The notes under the pieces were generated by a model. That model had not been told where the DNA came from. It saw nothing but the letters and a program-made list of their open reading frames with translations, and did not search any database. A stretch of DNA of 7,081 nucleotides from an uncultured Alphaproteobacteria bacterium (lineage in GTDB: Bacteria > Pseudomonadota > Alphaproteobacteria > Sneathiellales > Sneathiellaceae). Location: NCBI GenBank assembly GCA_937910835.1, contig CALEMG010000130.1, positions 1 to 7,081 of the forward strand, given 5' to 3'. Positions within the stretch are counted from its first letter, which is position 1, and each line of letters opens with the position of its first letter. Shown in pieces: positions 1 through 6,833 of the stretch. The position numbers were made by a program, and so were the translations under genes.

Positions 1-258
1 CTTGAGGAAGTTGCCCGCTATGACGGCGTGGCCGATATGTTGCTGTTTGACGCGAAAGAGCCTAAAAATATGGAAAACGCTCTACCGGGCGGTAATGGGC
101 TGGCTTTCGACTGGGAATTGCTGGCGAATGCAAAGTTGGATAGTCCCTGGATGCTGGCAGGCGGATTGACGGCGGAGAATGTCGCTGAGGCAGTGCGCAT
201 CTCGGGCGCGACGATCGTCGATACCTCCTCGGGCGTTGAATTCGAGCCCGGGCGCTAA
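1..258 (+). CDS. trpF: Phosphoribosylanthranilate isomerase, 3' end, ending at a premature stop
   Basis: TrpF converts N-(5'-phosphoribosyl)anthranilate to the carboxyphenylamino-deoxyribulose phosphate in cytosolic tryptophan synthesis. Frame 1 is open from the left edge, so the start lies outside the window, and 85 residues are seen. Recognisable pieces are LLFDAKEP, the LPGGNGLAFDW segment (residues 30-40 of the visible part), AGGLTAENV, and VDTSSGVE, which helps bind the substrate phosphate in this TIM-barrel family. After EPGR the frame meets TAA at 256-258, where the family normally has Lys (PGxK). The missing end of the protein follows in the same frame (see next entry). The gene sits directly upstream of trpB, as expected in alphaproteobacteria. 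The identity is confident. Whether the stop is a real mutation or a sequencing error cannot be decided from this window. Confidence 0.9.
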   Translation, partial: LEEVARYDGVADMLLFDAKEPKNMENALPGGNGLAFDWELLANAKLDSPWMLAGGLTAENVAEAVRISGATIVDTSSGVEFEPGR

Positions 259-315
259 ATCCCGGCAGCGATTGAGGCCTTTCTGGCGGCGGTCGCCGCC
301 ATCGATACAGAATAA
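259..315 (+). pseudogene. trpF: Detached C-terminal tail of trpF after the in-frame stop
   Basis: Reading on in the trpF frame past the TAA at 256-258 gives 18 residues, IPAAIEAFLAAVAAIDTE, then TAA at 313-315. This matches the usual final amphipathic helix of TrpF, which follows the PG(V/R)K-x-P turn and closes the TIM barrel. There is no start codon or ribosome site for it, so it is not an independent gene. Changing one base (TAA to AAA) would restore a full-length C-terminus. Confidence 0.8.
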
Positions 316-339
316 CGGACGTTTGAGGCGTACTACGAT

Positions 340-1551
340 ATGGTGAAACTGAACAGCTATCGCACCGGGCCGGATGAAACCGGTCATTTCGGCATATTCG
401 GCGGGCAATTCGTCGCCGAGACGTTGATGCCGCTTATTCTGGAACTGGATGCCGCCTATGAGGCGTCGAAGAAGGATCCTGAGTTTGCAAAAGAACTTGG
501 CGGGTTGCTTAAAAATTTCGTGGGCCGGGAATCCCCGCTCTATTTCGCCGAGCGGCTGACCGAGCATTACGGCGGCGCAAAGATCTATCTCAAGCGGGAG
601 GATCTGAACCACACCGGCGCGCATAAGATCAACAATTGCATGGGGCAGATCCTTCTCGCCCGGCGCATGGGCAAGAAACGCATCATCGCCGAGACCGGCG
701 CGGGCCAGCATGGAGTCGCCACCGCGACCGTTGCGGCACGCTTCGGCCTGGAATGCGCGATCTATATGGGCGAGACGGATATCGAACGGCAGAAACCCAA
801 CGTGTTCCGCATGAAACTGCTGGGCGCGGAAGTTGTGCCCGTCAAATCCGGCGCGCGCACCTTGAAGGACGCGATGAACGAGGCATTGCGCGACTGGGTG
901 ACGAATGTGGAGGATACCTTCTATATCATCGGCACGGTCGCCGGGCCGCATCCCTATCCTGAGCTTGTCCGCGATTTTCAATGCGTCATCGGGGAGGAAA
1001 CCCGCCGCCAGATAATGGAGGCGGAGGGACGCCTGCCCGATACGCTGCTTGCCTGTATCGGCGGCGGATCGAACGCCATGGGCCTGTTTCACCCGTTCCT
1101 TGATGAGAAGAATGTTGAGATTATTGGTGTTGAGGCCGCGGGCCACGGCATTGATACGGATAAACATGCGGCCTCCCTCAAAGGCGGGCGGCCTGGCGTG
1201 CTGCATGGCAATCGCACGTATCTCTTGCAGGATGACGACGGGCAGATTTTGGAGGCGCATTCCATTTCCGCTGGCCTCGATTATCCCGGCATCGGGCCGG
1301 AGCATTCCTGGCTCAACGATGTCGGTCGGGTTAAATATGTGAATGCAACGGATGCCGAGGCATTGGAAGCCTTCCAGCTCTGCTGCAAACTTGAAGGCAT
1401 TATCCCCGCGTTGGAAAGCGCCCATGCACTCGCCTATCTTGAAAAACTCGCGCCGGACCTGCCGAAGGATCATATTATCGTCGTCAATCTCTCCGGTCGC
1501 GGCGACAAGGACATTTTCACCGTTGCTGACGCGTTGGGAGTTGAGTTGTGA
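340..1551 (+). CDS. trpB: Tryptophan synthase beta chain
   Basis: TrpB is the PLP-dependent subunit that joins indole to serine to make tryptophan, acting in the cytosolic alpha2-beta2 complex with TrpA. The 403-residue product has the usual length. Visible signatures are the opening GHFGIFGGQFVAETLMP (residues 15-31), the PLP lysine K96 in NHTGAHKINN, the catalytic glutamate E118 in AETGAGQHG, and the PLP-phosphate loop GGGSNAMG (241-248). The PGIGPEHSWL and ALESAHALAY segments are also present. The ATG at 340 gives the expected family N-terminus. A weak GAGG at 325-328 lies somewhat far upstream, which suggests the gene may depend on translation arriving from trpF. The stop codon overlaps the trpA start. 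No key residue is missing. Confidence 0.98.
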   Translation: MVKLNSYRTGPDETGHFGIFGGQFVAETLMPLILELDAAYEASKKDPEFAKELGGLLKNFVGRESPLYFAERLTEHYGGAKIYLKREDLNHTGAHKINNCMGQILLARRMGKKRIIAETGAGQHGVATATVAARFGLECAIYMGETDIERQKPNVFRMKLLGAEVVPVKSGARTLKDAMNEALRDWVTNVEDTFYIIGTVAGPHPYPELVRDFQCVIGEETRRQIMEAEGRLPDTLLACIGGGSNAMGLFHPFLDEKNVEIIGVEAAGHGIDTDKHAASLKGGRPGVLHGNRTYLLQDDDGQILEAHSISAGLDYPGIGPEHSWLNDVGRVKYVNATDAEALEAFQLCCKLEGIIPALESAHALAYLEKLAPDLPKDHIIVVNLSGRGDKDIFTVADALGVEL

Positions 1552-2366
1552 GCGAAACCCGTATTGACCGACGCTTTGCGGCGTTGAAAGCCGAAGGGCG
1601 CGCCGCCTTTGTCACCTATGTGATGGCCGGCGACCCGAACCTTGAGACCGCGCTTGAAATCGTGAAAGGCCTGCCCGGTGCCGGGGCGGATATTATCGAG
1701 GTAGGGGTGCCCTTCACCGACCCGATGGCCGACGGCCCGGCAATCCAGCAAGCGGGGCTTCGTGCGCTCGCCGCTGGCACCACGCTGAAGAAGACGTTGA
1801 AACTGATTTCCGAGTTTCGCACCGGTGATGACGAAACGCCGATCGTGCTGATGGGCTATTATAATCCGATCTACAGCTACGGCGTCGATCAATTCCTGAT
1901 CGATGCAAAGGCCGCCGGGGTCGATGGCCTGATCGTTGTTGATCTGCCATCCGAGGAAGACAAGGAACTTTGCCTGCCCGCCCGCGATGCCGGACTCAAC
2001 TTCATCCGCCTCGCCACACCGACCACAGATGACAAGCGCCTGCCGAAGGTTCTCGCCAATTCGTCGGGCTTCCTTTATTATGTCTCGATTGCCGGAACGA
2101 CAGGCGCTGCGGCGCCAAAGGCGAGTGATGTGGCAGTGGCTCTCACCCGGTTCCGCAAGACGACGGATTTGCAGATTGCGGTTGGCTTCGGGCTTCGAAC
2201 CGGAGAACAGGCCGCCGAAATTGCGAAAATCGCCGATGGCGCAGTTGTCGGCACAGCCCTCGTTGAGCAGGTCGCCCTCGGCAATAGTGATGACGACAAA
2301 GTAAAACGGGTGCTTGATCTGGCACGCGAGATTTCAGCGGGCATCCGCAGCGTAAAAAAGACGTAA
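1548..2366 (+). CDS. trpA: Tryptophan synthase alpha chain
   Basis: TrpA cleaves indole-3-glycerol phosphate to indole and glyceraldehyde-3-phosphate, and the indole is channelled to TrpB. The 272-residue TIM-barrel protein shows the two catalytic acids in IIEVGVPFTDPMADGP: E51 and D62, equivalent to E49 and D60 of the E. coli enzyme. Further matches are LMGYYNPIYSYG, the YVSIAGTTGA loop and the phosphate-binding VGFGLRTGEQA segment. The start is GTG at 1548, sharing GTGA with the trpB stop. A GGGAG at 1536-1540, seven bases upstream and inside trpB, supports this start. The four-base overlap implies translational coupling, which fits a product needed in equal amounts with TrpB. No anomaly is seen. 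Confidence 0.97.
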   Translation: MSETRIDRRFAALKAEGRAAFVTYVMAGDPNLETALEIVKGLPGAGADIIEVGVPFTDPMADGPAIQQAGLRALAAGTTLKKTLKLISEFRTGDDETPIVLMGYYNPIYSYGVDQFLIDAKAAGVDGLIVVDLPSEEDKELCLPARDAGLNFIRLATPTTDDKRLPKVLANSSGFLYYVSIAGTTGAAAPKASDVAVALTRFRKTTDLQIAVGFGLRTGEQAAEIAKIADGAVVGTALVEQVALGNSDDDKVKRVLDLAREISAGIRSVKKT

Positions 2367-2378
2367 CAGGACGCGAAT

Positions 2379-3329
2379 ATGAACTGGTTGACGAACAAGG
2401 TCCTGCCGAAATTCCGGCAACTGACAACGAAACAGGATACGCCCGACAATCTTTGGGTGAAATGCCCCGATTGCGGCCAGATGCTGTTCCATAACGACCT
2501 GCAAGCCAACCAGAATGTCTGCAATCATTGTGACTATCATCTGCGCATCTCGCCGAAAGTACGCTTTGATACGCTCTTTGATGACGCGAAATACGACCTG
2601 ATCGAGCTACCGGAAGTGCCGGTCGATCCGTTGAAATTCCGCGATTCCAAGCGCTATACGGAGCGGTTGAAAGATGCCCGCAACAAAACCGGCGATATCG
2701 ACGCAATGAAAGTCGCCCATGGCAAGATGGGTGGCAACCCCGCCGTCATTGCCGTGCAGAATTTTGATTTTATGGGCGGATCGCTGGGCCTCGCGGTGGG
2801 GGAGGCCATCGTCGCCGCCGCAAAACTTGCGATTTTGCAGAAAGCGCCGCTGATCCTCTTTTCTGCCGCCGGTGGCGCACGCATGCAGGAAGGCATTCTC
2901 TCCCTCATGCAGATGCCGCGCACAACGGTGGCGATCCAGCGCCTGAAAGAAAACCGCCTGCCCTTTATTGTTGTCCTCACCGATCCGACGACGGGCGGGG
3001 TGACGGCGTCCTATGCCATGCTGGGCGATATCCAGATTGCGGAACCGGGCGCACTGATCTGTTTTGCCGGCCCCCGCGTGATCGAGGAAACGATCCGCGA
3101 AACCCTGCCCGATGGGTTCCAACGGGCGGAATTCCTGCTCGAACACGGCATGCTGGATATGGTCGTGCATCGCAAGGACATGCGTGAAGCCCTCTGCCGG
3201 GTTATCGATTTGCTGGGAAACAAGCTAAAACTGCCGCCCACGGTTACGAAGAATAATGGCAAAAAGGCCGCCGCCAAGCCTTCGGGGGCGAAAGAAGAAA
3301 GCACGGCGGCCAGCAATTCCAAAAAATAG
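2379..3329 (+). CDS. accD: Acetyl-CoA carboxylase carboxyltransferase, beta subunit
   Basis: AccD, with AccA, forms the carboxyltransferase that moves CO2 from carboxybiotin to acetyl-CoA, making malonyl-CoA for fatty acid synthesis. The N-terminal zinc ribbon is complete: C29, C32, C48 and C51 in a C-x2-C-x15-C-x2-C arrangement. The crotonase-like domain follows, with FMGGSLG (131-137), GGARMQEG (165-172), TDPTTGGVTASYAMLGD (201-217) and FAGPRVIEET (229-238). Residue 164 is Ala where many homologues have Ser (ASGGARMQ), and residue 228 is Cys where Gly is common. The last 30 or so residues are a Lys/Ala/Ser-rich low-complexity tail, common as a variable end in this family. AGGA near 2368 supports the ATG. 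The gene lies 12 bases after trpA, so it is probably co-transcribed with it. Confidence 0.97.
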   Translation: MNWLTNKVLPKFRQLTTKQDTPDNLWVKCPDCGQMLFHNDLQANQNVCNHCDYHLRISPKVRFDTLFDDAKYDLIELPEVPVDPLKFRDSKRYTERLKDARNKTGDIDAMKVAHGKMGGNPAVIAVQNFDFMGGSLGLAVGEAIVAAAKLAILQKAPLILFSAAGGARMQEGILSLMQMPRTTVAIQRLKENRLPFIVVLTDPTTGGVTASYAMLGDIQIAEPGALICFAGPRVIEETIRETLPDGFQRAEFLLEHGMLDMVVHRKDMREALCRVIDLLGNKLKLPPTVTKNNGKKAAAKPSGAKEESTAASNSKK

Positions 3330-3341
3330 ACCGGCTCCGCT

Positions 3342-4643
3342 GTGACCGGAACCCATAGCGATCGGATTCTCGCGCGGATGATGACGCTGCATCCGAAGAT
3401 CATTGATCTGACGCTTGATCGGATGCTGCCGCTGCTCGCAAAGCTCGATCATCCGGAGCGGCGCCTGCCCCCCGTTATCCATGTTGCGGGCACCAACGGC
3501 AAAGGCTCCCTGCTCGCCTATCTCCGCGCCATGCTGGAGGCGGCGGGCTATCGCGTTCATGTCTATACCTCCCCGCATCTGGTACGCTTCGCCGAACGCA
3601 TTCGTCTTGCAGGAAAAATCATCGACGAAGAGGCGTTGAGCGAGCTTCTCCTCGCATGTGAAGCCGCCAATGGCGACACCCCCATCACTTATTTCGAGAT
3701 TACCACTATCGCCGCCTTCAAGGCATTTGCCGACACGCCCGGCGATGTTCTCCTGCTCGAAACCGGGCTTGGTGGGCGCTATGACGCCACCAACGTGGTG
3801 GCACGCCCCGCGCTGACGGCAATCACGCCCATTTCCCATGACCATGCAGAGTTTTTAGGCACCGATCTCGCCGGAATTGCCGGGGAAAAGGCGGGGATTA
3901 TTAAGCCAAATGTGCCGGTGGTCATCGGCCCGCAGGATCTCGTAGCTCTCAAAGTCTTGCAAGAAACCTCAGAAATGCTAGGCTCTCCGGTGCATATATA
4001 TAACAAGGACTGGTCCTGCCATAAAGTCGCGGAAGGCTGGCAGTATGATGGGATAAAGGGCACGCGCGTCTTTCCCATGCCGGCCCTTCACGGGGTTCAC
4101 CAGATTGAAAATGCGGCAACGGCCGTGGCCTGCCTCAACCATCTTCGAGGATTTACAGTCTCCGACACGGCGATTAGCGAGGGACTAAGAAATGTCACCT
4201 GGCCCGCGCGAATGCAGCGCCTCACTAAGGGACCAATTACCGACGTTTTGCCCGATCATGTGGAAATCTGGCTTGATGGGGGGCATAATCCGGCAGCGGG
4301 GGAGCAAATCGCGAAAAGCTTCGCAGACTGGAACGAAACCGACCCGAAACCGACGTATCTTATTGCCGGGATGCTCAACACCAAGGATCAGAAATCCTTC
4401 TTCTCGCAGCTTGCGCCGGTGATCGAAAAAGGCCATTGCATCACCATCCCGGAGGAAGCGGCCGCAACAGCAGCAGCGGATCTCGCCGACATGGCACGCG
4501 CAGGCGGACTTGATGCGTCAGAGATGCCGTCCCTGATGGCGGCGGTGGAGGCGTTAAAACCAACGCTCGATGAAAATCCCTGCCGCCTCTTGATTGCGGG
4601 CAGTCTCTATCTCGCGGGGCAGATTTTACGCAAAAACGGGTGA
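3342..4643 (+). CDS. folC: Bifunctional dihydrofolate synthase / folylpolyglutamate synthase
   Basis: FolC ligates L-glutamate to dihydropteroate and then extends folate polyglutamates, using ATP in the cytosol. It is a Mur-ligase-like enzyme of 433 residues, the normal size. Visible motifs are the ATP-binding P-loop VAGTNGKGS (48-56), TSPHLVRFAERI (76-87), LETGLGGRYDATN (139-151), SHDHAEFLG (165-173) and GEKAGIIKP (181-189). K183 in the last motif is at the place of the carbamylated lysine known in E. coli FolC. WLDGGHNPAA marks the C-terminal domain. The start chosen is GTG at 3342, 12 bases after accD. The two in-frame ATGs at 3378 and 3381 are less likely, because the residues before them (SDRILARM) look like the family's conserved N-terminal helix. 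It is the last gene of the + strand cluster. Confidence 0.95.
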   Translation: MTGTHSDRILARMMTLHPKIIDLTLDRMLPLLAKLDHPERRLPPVIHVAGTNGKGSLLAYLRAMLEAAGYRVHVYTSPHLVRFAERIRLAGKIIDEEALSELLLACEAANGDTPITYFEITTIAAFKAFADTPGDVLLLETGLGGRYDATNVVARPALTAITPISHDHAEFLGTDLAGIAGEKAGIIKPNVPVVIGPQDLVALKVLQETSEMLGSPVHIYNKDWSCHKVAEGWQYDGIKGTRVFPMPALHGVHQIENAATAVACLNHLRGFTVSDTAISEGLRNVTWPARMQRLTKGPITDVLPDHVEIWLDGGHNPAAGEQIAKSFADWNETDPKPTYLIAGMLNTKDQKSFFSQLAPVIEKGHCITIPEEAAATAAADLADMARAGGLDASEMPSLMAAVEALKPTLDENPCRLLIAGSLYLAGQILRKNG

Positions 4644-4649
4644 GGCACG

Positions 4650-5339
4650 TTATGGGACGAGACGGTAACCGCCCGGTTCCGTAATCAAGATCTTCGCATC
4701 TGACGGCTCAGTCTCTATTTTCTGCCGCAACCGATAGATATGGGTCTCCAACGTATGGGTCGTCACCCCGGCGTTATAACCCCAGACTTCATTAAGCAGA
4801 ATATCGCGGGTCACCACCTTATTGCCAGCGCGGTAAAGATATTTCAGGATTGCCGTTTCCTTCTCGGTCAGGCGCACCTTCTGCGCCGTTTCCTTATGCA
4901 GCATGAGTTTGGCGGCAGGCCGGAAACTGTAGGGGCCAATGGTGAAAATCGCATCCTCGCTCTGTTCATGCTGGCGCAGCTGCGCACGGATACGGGCGAG
5001 CAGCACACCGATGCGGAAAGGCTTGGAGACATAGTCGTTGGCCCCGGATTCAAGGCCGAGAATCTGATCGCTGTCGCTGTCTTGCGCGGTGAGCATGATG
5101 ATCGGCGCCTTGTTGCCGGTCTTGCGGATCAGTTTGCAGGCCTCTCGCCCGTCCATATCCGGCAAACCGACATCAAGCAGGATCAAATCGAAATGGCTCT
5201 TCTTGATCTTGTCCAGCGCGTCGCACGCCGTTTCCGCCTGCTGGGTCAGGAATTCCTCATGCAGATCAAGCTGTTCCGCCAATGTTTCCCGCAAGGCATT
5301 GTCATCATCAACCAGAAGAATCTTTTTACCGCCCGTCAT
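4650..5339 (-). CDS. OmpR/PhoB-family DNA-binding response regulator
   Basis: This is a two-component transcription factor of 229 residues. The N-terminal receiver domain (about 5-122) has the acidic pair D11-D12, the phosphoacceptor D56 in LILLDVGLPDMDG, T84 in IIMLTAQDSD and K106 in YVSKPF, so phosphorylation should be possible. The C-terminal winged helix (about 130-229) shows LTEKETAILKYLYRAG, the recognition-helix segment THTLETHIYRLRQKI and the closing GGYRLVP. The ATG at 5339 is preceded on the minus strand by GGGGAA, five bases away. It faces folC, with the two stop codons six bases apart. No sensor kinase is adjacent, so it is an orphan within this window. It resembles an alphaproteobacterial regulator group that may include CenR, the envelope regulator, but I cannot confirm orthology and give no symbol. 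Confidence 0.93.
   Translation of the reverse strand: MTGGKKILLVDDDNALRETLAEQLDLHEEFLTQQAETACDALDKIKKSHFDLILLDVGLPDMDGREACKLIRKTGNKAPIIMLTAQDSDSDQILGLESGANDYVSKPFRIGVLLARIRAQLRQHEQSEDAIFTIGPYSFRPAAKLMLHKETAQKVRLTEKETAILKYLYRAGNKVVTRDILLNEVWGYNAGVTTHTLETHIYRLRQKIETEPSDAKILITEPGGYRLVP
4662..4682. other. Stem-loop inside the 3' end of the response-regulator gene, possible convergent stop signal
   Basis: ACGG-(T)-AACC pairs with GGTT-CCGT around a GCCC loop, giving eight base pairs with one bulged T. It lies in the last codons of the minus-strand regulator and 18 bases past the folC stop, so transcripts from both sides would contain it. No U-rich run follows on either strand, so it is not a typical intrinsic terminator. 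It may only reflect the GGY codons. Confidence 0.3.
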
Positions 5340-5437
5340 ATGTTTTCCCCACTGCTATTGTGCGACCGGGCGCTTCATCCGGCCCACTGCCTTAAAAATT
5401 GGTATCATATGGGTGTATTCAAGGGCAAGTAGGACAG

Positions 5438-5605
5438 ATGAGCGATGATTTTCACGTTAAAGTGAAGGTTGGTGATATGGAAGCCAAGGGTCAAGAAGGT
5501 TTTTGCGTCTGCGCCTTGGAAAAATGCTGGCTCCAAGCCATGTGTGAATATATAACATTTGCAGCCCGCCGCCTCCGCCTGCTAATAATCTTGATGCATC
5601 GCTGA
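5438..5605 (+). CDS. Doubtful small ORF of about 55 residues
   Basis: From ATG at 5438 the frame stays open to TGA at 5603-5605; an alternative TTG start lies at 5399. AGGA at 5431-5434 is only three bases from the ATG, closer than usual. The product starts MSDDFHVKVKVGDMEAKGQEG, then becomes cysteine-rich (four Cys between residues 23 and 37) and ends in a basic, hydrophobic stretch (ARRLRLLIILMHR). I recognise no family. It could be a chance frame in a 5' leader, a small regulatory peptide, or a decayed gene. Low confidence. Confidence 0.2.
   Translation: MSDDFHVKVKVGDMEAKGQEGFCVCALEKCWLQAMCEYITFAARRLRLLIILMHR
5451..5466. repeat. Short inverted repeat TTCAC-N6-GTGAA
   Basis: Perfect five-base arms, TTCAC (5451-5455) and GTGAA (5462-5466), flank GTTAAA. 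The symmetry would suit a dimeric regulator, and the site lies 166 bases before the ribA start and 112 bases before the divergent regulator's start. Arms this short can occur by chance. Confidence 0.25.
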
Positions 5606-5631
5606 ACTCGCGAACCGGAAACCTGAATAAT

Positions 5632-6753
5632 ATGAGTAACAACAACAAGAACAAGACCGAGCTCAAACGGCTGCGCGCTGTCGACCGGGCCATTGCGGAT
5701 TTACGTCGCGGACTAAGCGTGGTGGTGACGGGGGAAGATGAAGCCTCCCTTATACTTTCGACCGAGATGGCCTATGATGTAGAGCTTGAAGCCCTCGCCG
5801 CGCGCAGCGGAGCGGAGCCCGTCCTCGCCATCACGGCCCATCGCGCGAATGTACTGCATATACAGCCGACAGGGGACGATACCATCCGCCTGATAATCGA
5901 GGATTGGATGGATGCGCCGCTGATGCGCGCGCTCGCCGATGCGGTCCATGACCTCGACCAGCCTTTTCGCGGGCCCTTCACCCGGATAAAGGAAGGCTTG
6001 CCGCCCACGGTTTCCGCTGCGATCAAGCTGGCCAAGCTCGGTCGATTGCTCCCCTCAGTCCTGGCCGCGCCACTCCCTCTTGATCAGGTGGAAAGCACTT
6101 GCGAGGCGCATGACCTGATCCAAGTCAGTCTTAACGACATTCTGGCGTTTGAGGATACTGCCGCGCTCAAATTGAAACCGGTTGCCTCGGCCCGCGTGCC
6201 CCTTCAAGCGGCAGAAAACAGCACTTTTCACGCCTTTCGCCCGGAAGATGGCGGGATTGAGCATCTGGCGATTGTCGTCGGCGATCCCAACCGGCGAGAG
6301 CCCGTGCTGGCGCGGCTGCATTCGGAATGCTTCACCGGCGATCTTATCGGCTCGCTCAAATGCGACTGCGGAGAACAGCTGCGCGGGGCGCTGAAAGCCC
6401 TCGGCGAGGAAGGCGGCGGCGTGCTTCTTTACCTCGCGCAGGAGGGACGCGGCATCGGGCTGATTAACAAACTTCGCGCCTACAAACTACAGGCGCAGGG
6501 GTTCGATACGATTGATGCCAATGAACGGCTCGGCTTTGATGCGGATGAGCGGATATTCCGCCCCGCCGCCGAGATGCTGAAACTGCTCGGTTTCAAGAAA
6601 ACCCGCCTGATGACCAACAACCCGGAAAAGGTTGAGGGGTTGGAGCGGCATGGCATTACGGTGACCGAACGGGTCTCGCACAAATTTCCCTCCAATACGC
6701 ACAATGAACTTTATCTCGCCACCAAGAAAAAACGCAGTGGGCATTATTTATAG
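5632..6753 (+). CDS. ribA: GTP cyclohydrolase II with long N-terminal extension
   Basis: RibA opens GTP to 2,5-diamino-6-(5-phosphoribosylamino)pyrimidinone, formate and pyrophosphate, the first step of riboflavin synthesis. The catalytic domain covers about residues 190-373. It has the zinc site C233-x10-C244-x-C246 in HSECFTGDLIGSLKCDCGEQL, QEGRGIGLINKLRAY with Y284, DADER with D305 and R307, and TNNPEKVEGLE (328-338). E. coli RibA is about 196 residues, so roughly 185 residues are extra at the N-terminus. The segment AVDRAIADLRRGLSVVVTGE (16-35) looks like the start of DHBP synthase (RibB) but lacks the DDEDRENEGD acidic cluster, so that half is probably not catalytic. The ATG at 5632 is the first start in its frame after a stop at 5545; a weak GGAAA lies ten bases upstream. 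No riboswitch is seen. Confidence 0.94.
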   Translation: MSNNNKNKTELKRLRAVDRAIADLRRGLSVVVTGEDEASLILSTEMAYDVELEALAARSGAEPVLAITAHRANVLHIQPTGDDTIRLIIEDWMDAPLMRALADAVHDLDQPFRGPFTRIKEGLPPTVSAAIKLAKLGRLLPSVLAAPLPLDQVESTCEAHDLIQVSLNDILAFEDTAALKLKPVASARVPLQAAENSTFHAFRPEDGGIEHLAIVVGDPNRREPVLARLHSECFTGDLIGSLKCDCGEQLRGALKALGEEGGGVLLYLAQEGRGIGLINKLRAYKLQAQGFDTIDANERLGFDADERIFRPAAEMLKLLGFKKTRLMTNNPEKVEGLERHGITVTERVSHKFPSNTHNELYLATKKKRSGHYL

Positions 6754-6782
6754 TCGACGGCACATTTAGGCGGAAATTTTTG

Positions 6783-6804
6783 CCGCAATATTAATAATTT
6801 GCGG
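6783..6804. repeat. Inverted repeat CCGCAA-N10-TTGCGG upstream of the sigma-54 promoter
   Basis: Arms CCGCAA (6783-6788) and TTGCGG (6799-6804) flank an AT-only centre. A further GCGG at 6770-6773 can pair with the same CCGC, giving an alternative hairpin. No T-run follows on the + strand, so it is a poor intrinsic terminator for ribA. Its centre is about 67 bases before the predicted sigma-54 start site, so it could instead be a binding site for a dimeric activator. Both roles are inference. Confidence 0.35.
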
Positions 6805-6833
6805 TGATCAGACCCCGTTTCTTGCCAGTATTT

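Larger units (their letters stand above)
5340..5631. other. Divergent intergenic region between the response regulator and ribA
   Basis: These 292 bases separate two divergent genes and should hold promoters for both. On the minus strand a TATGAT hexamer (5405-5410) resembles a -10 box, but no good -35 sits 16-18 bases upstream of it. On the + strand TATCAT (5403-5408) has the same problem. I find no FMN-riboswitch-like conserved blocks, no tRNA and no T-tailed terminator hairpin. A short dyad (5451-5466), a CTTGGA/TCCAAG stem (5515-5537) and one doubtful ORF (5438-5605) are the only structures noted. Base composition between 5400 and 5560 looks more AT-rich than the flanking genes. Confidence 0.6.

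Noticed and set aside
82..1473. A 463-codon open frame on the minus strand opposite trpF/trpB
   Set aside because: It is antisense to trpB, which has all its catalytic motifs. The long opening comes from GC-biased codon use, and the product matches nothing I recognise.
3225..3845. A 206-codon minus-strand frame across accD and folC
   Set aside because: It covers the ends of two well-supported + strand genes and shows no domain or ribosome site of its own.
4740..5432. A 230-codon + strand frame opposite the response regulator
   Set aside because: The minus strand encodes a complete receiver plus winged-helix protein; this frame is its shadow.
5632..5655. AAC/AAG-rich stretch at the start of ribA considered as a tandem repeat
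   Set aside because: It is a short Asn/Lys-rich N-terminus (MSNNNKNK) with no regular repeat unit beyond a few codons.
5457..5693. A minus-strand frame with a leucine-rich, membrane-like N-terminus
   Set aside because: The Leu run is the complement of the AAC/AAG repeats at the ribA start, and no ribosome site is evident.
6809..6822. Possible IHF site between the dyad and the sigma-54 promoter
   Set aside because: Only ATCA of the WATCAANNNNTTR consensus matches; the rest fails.
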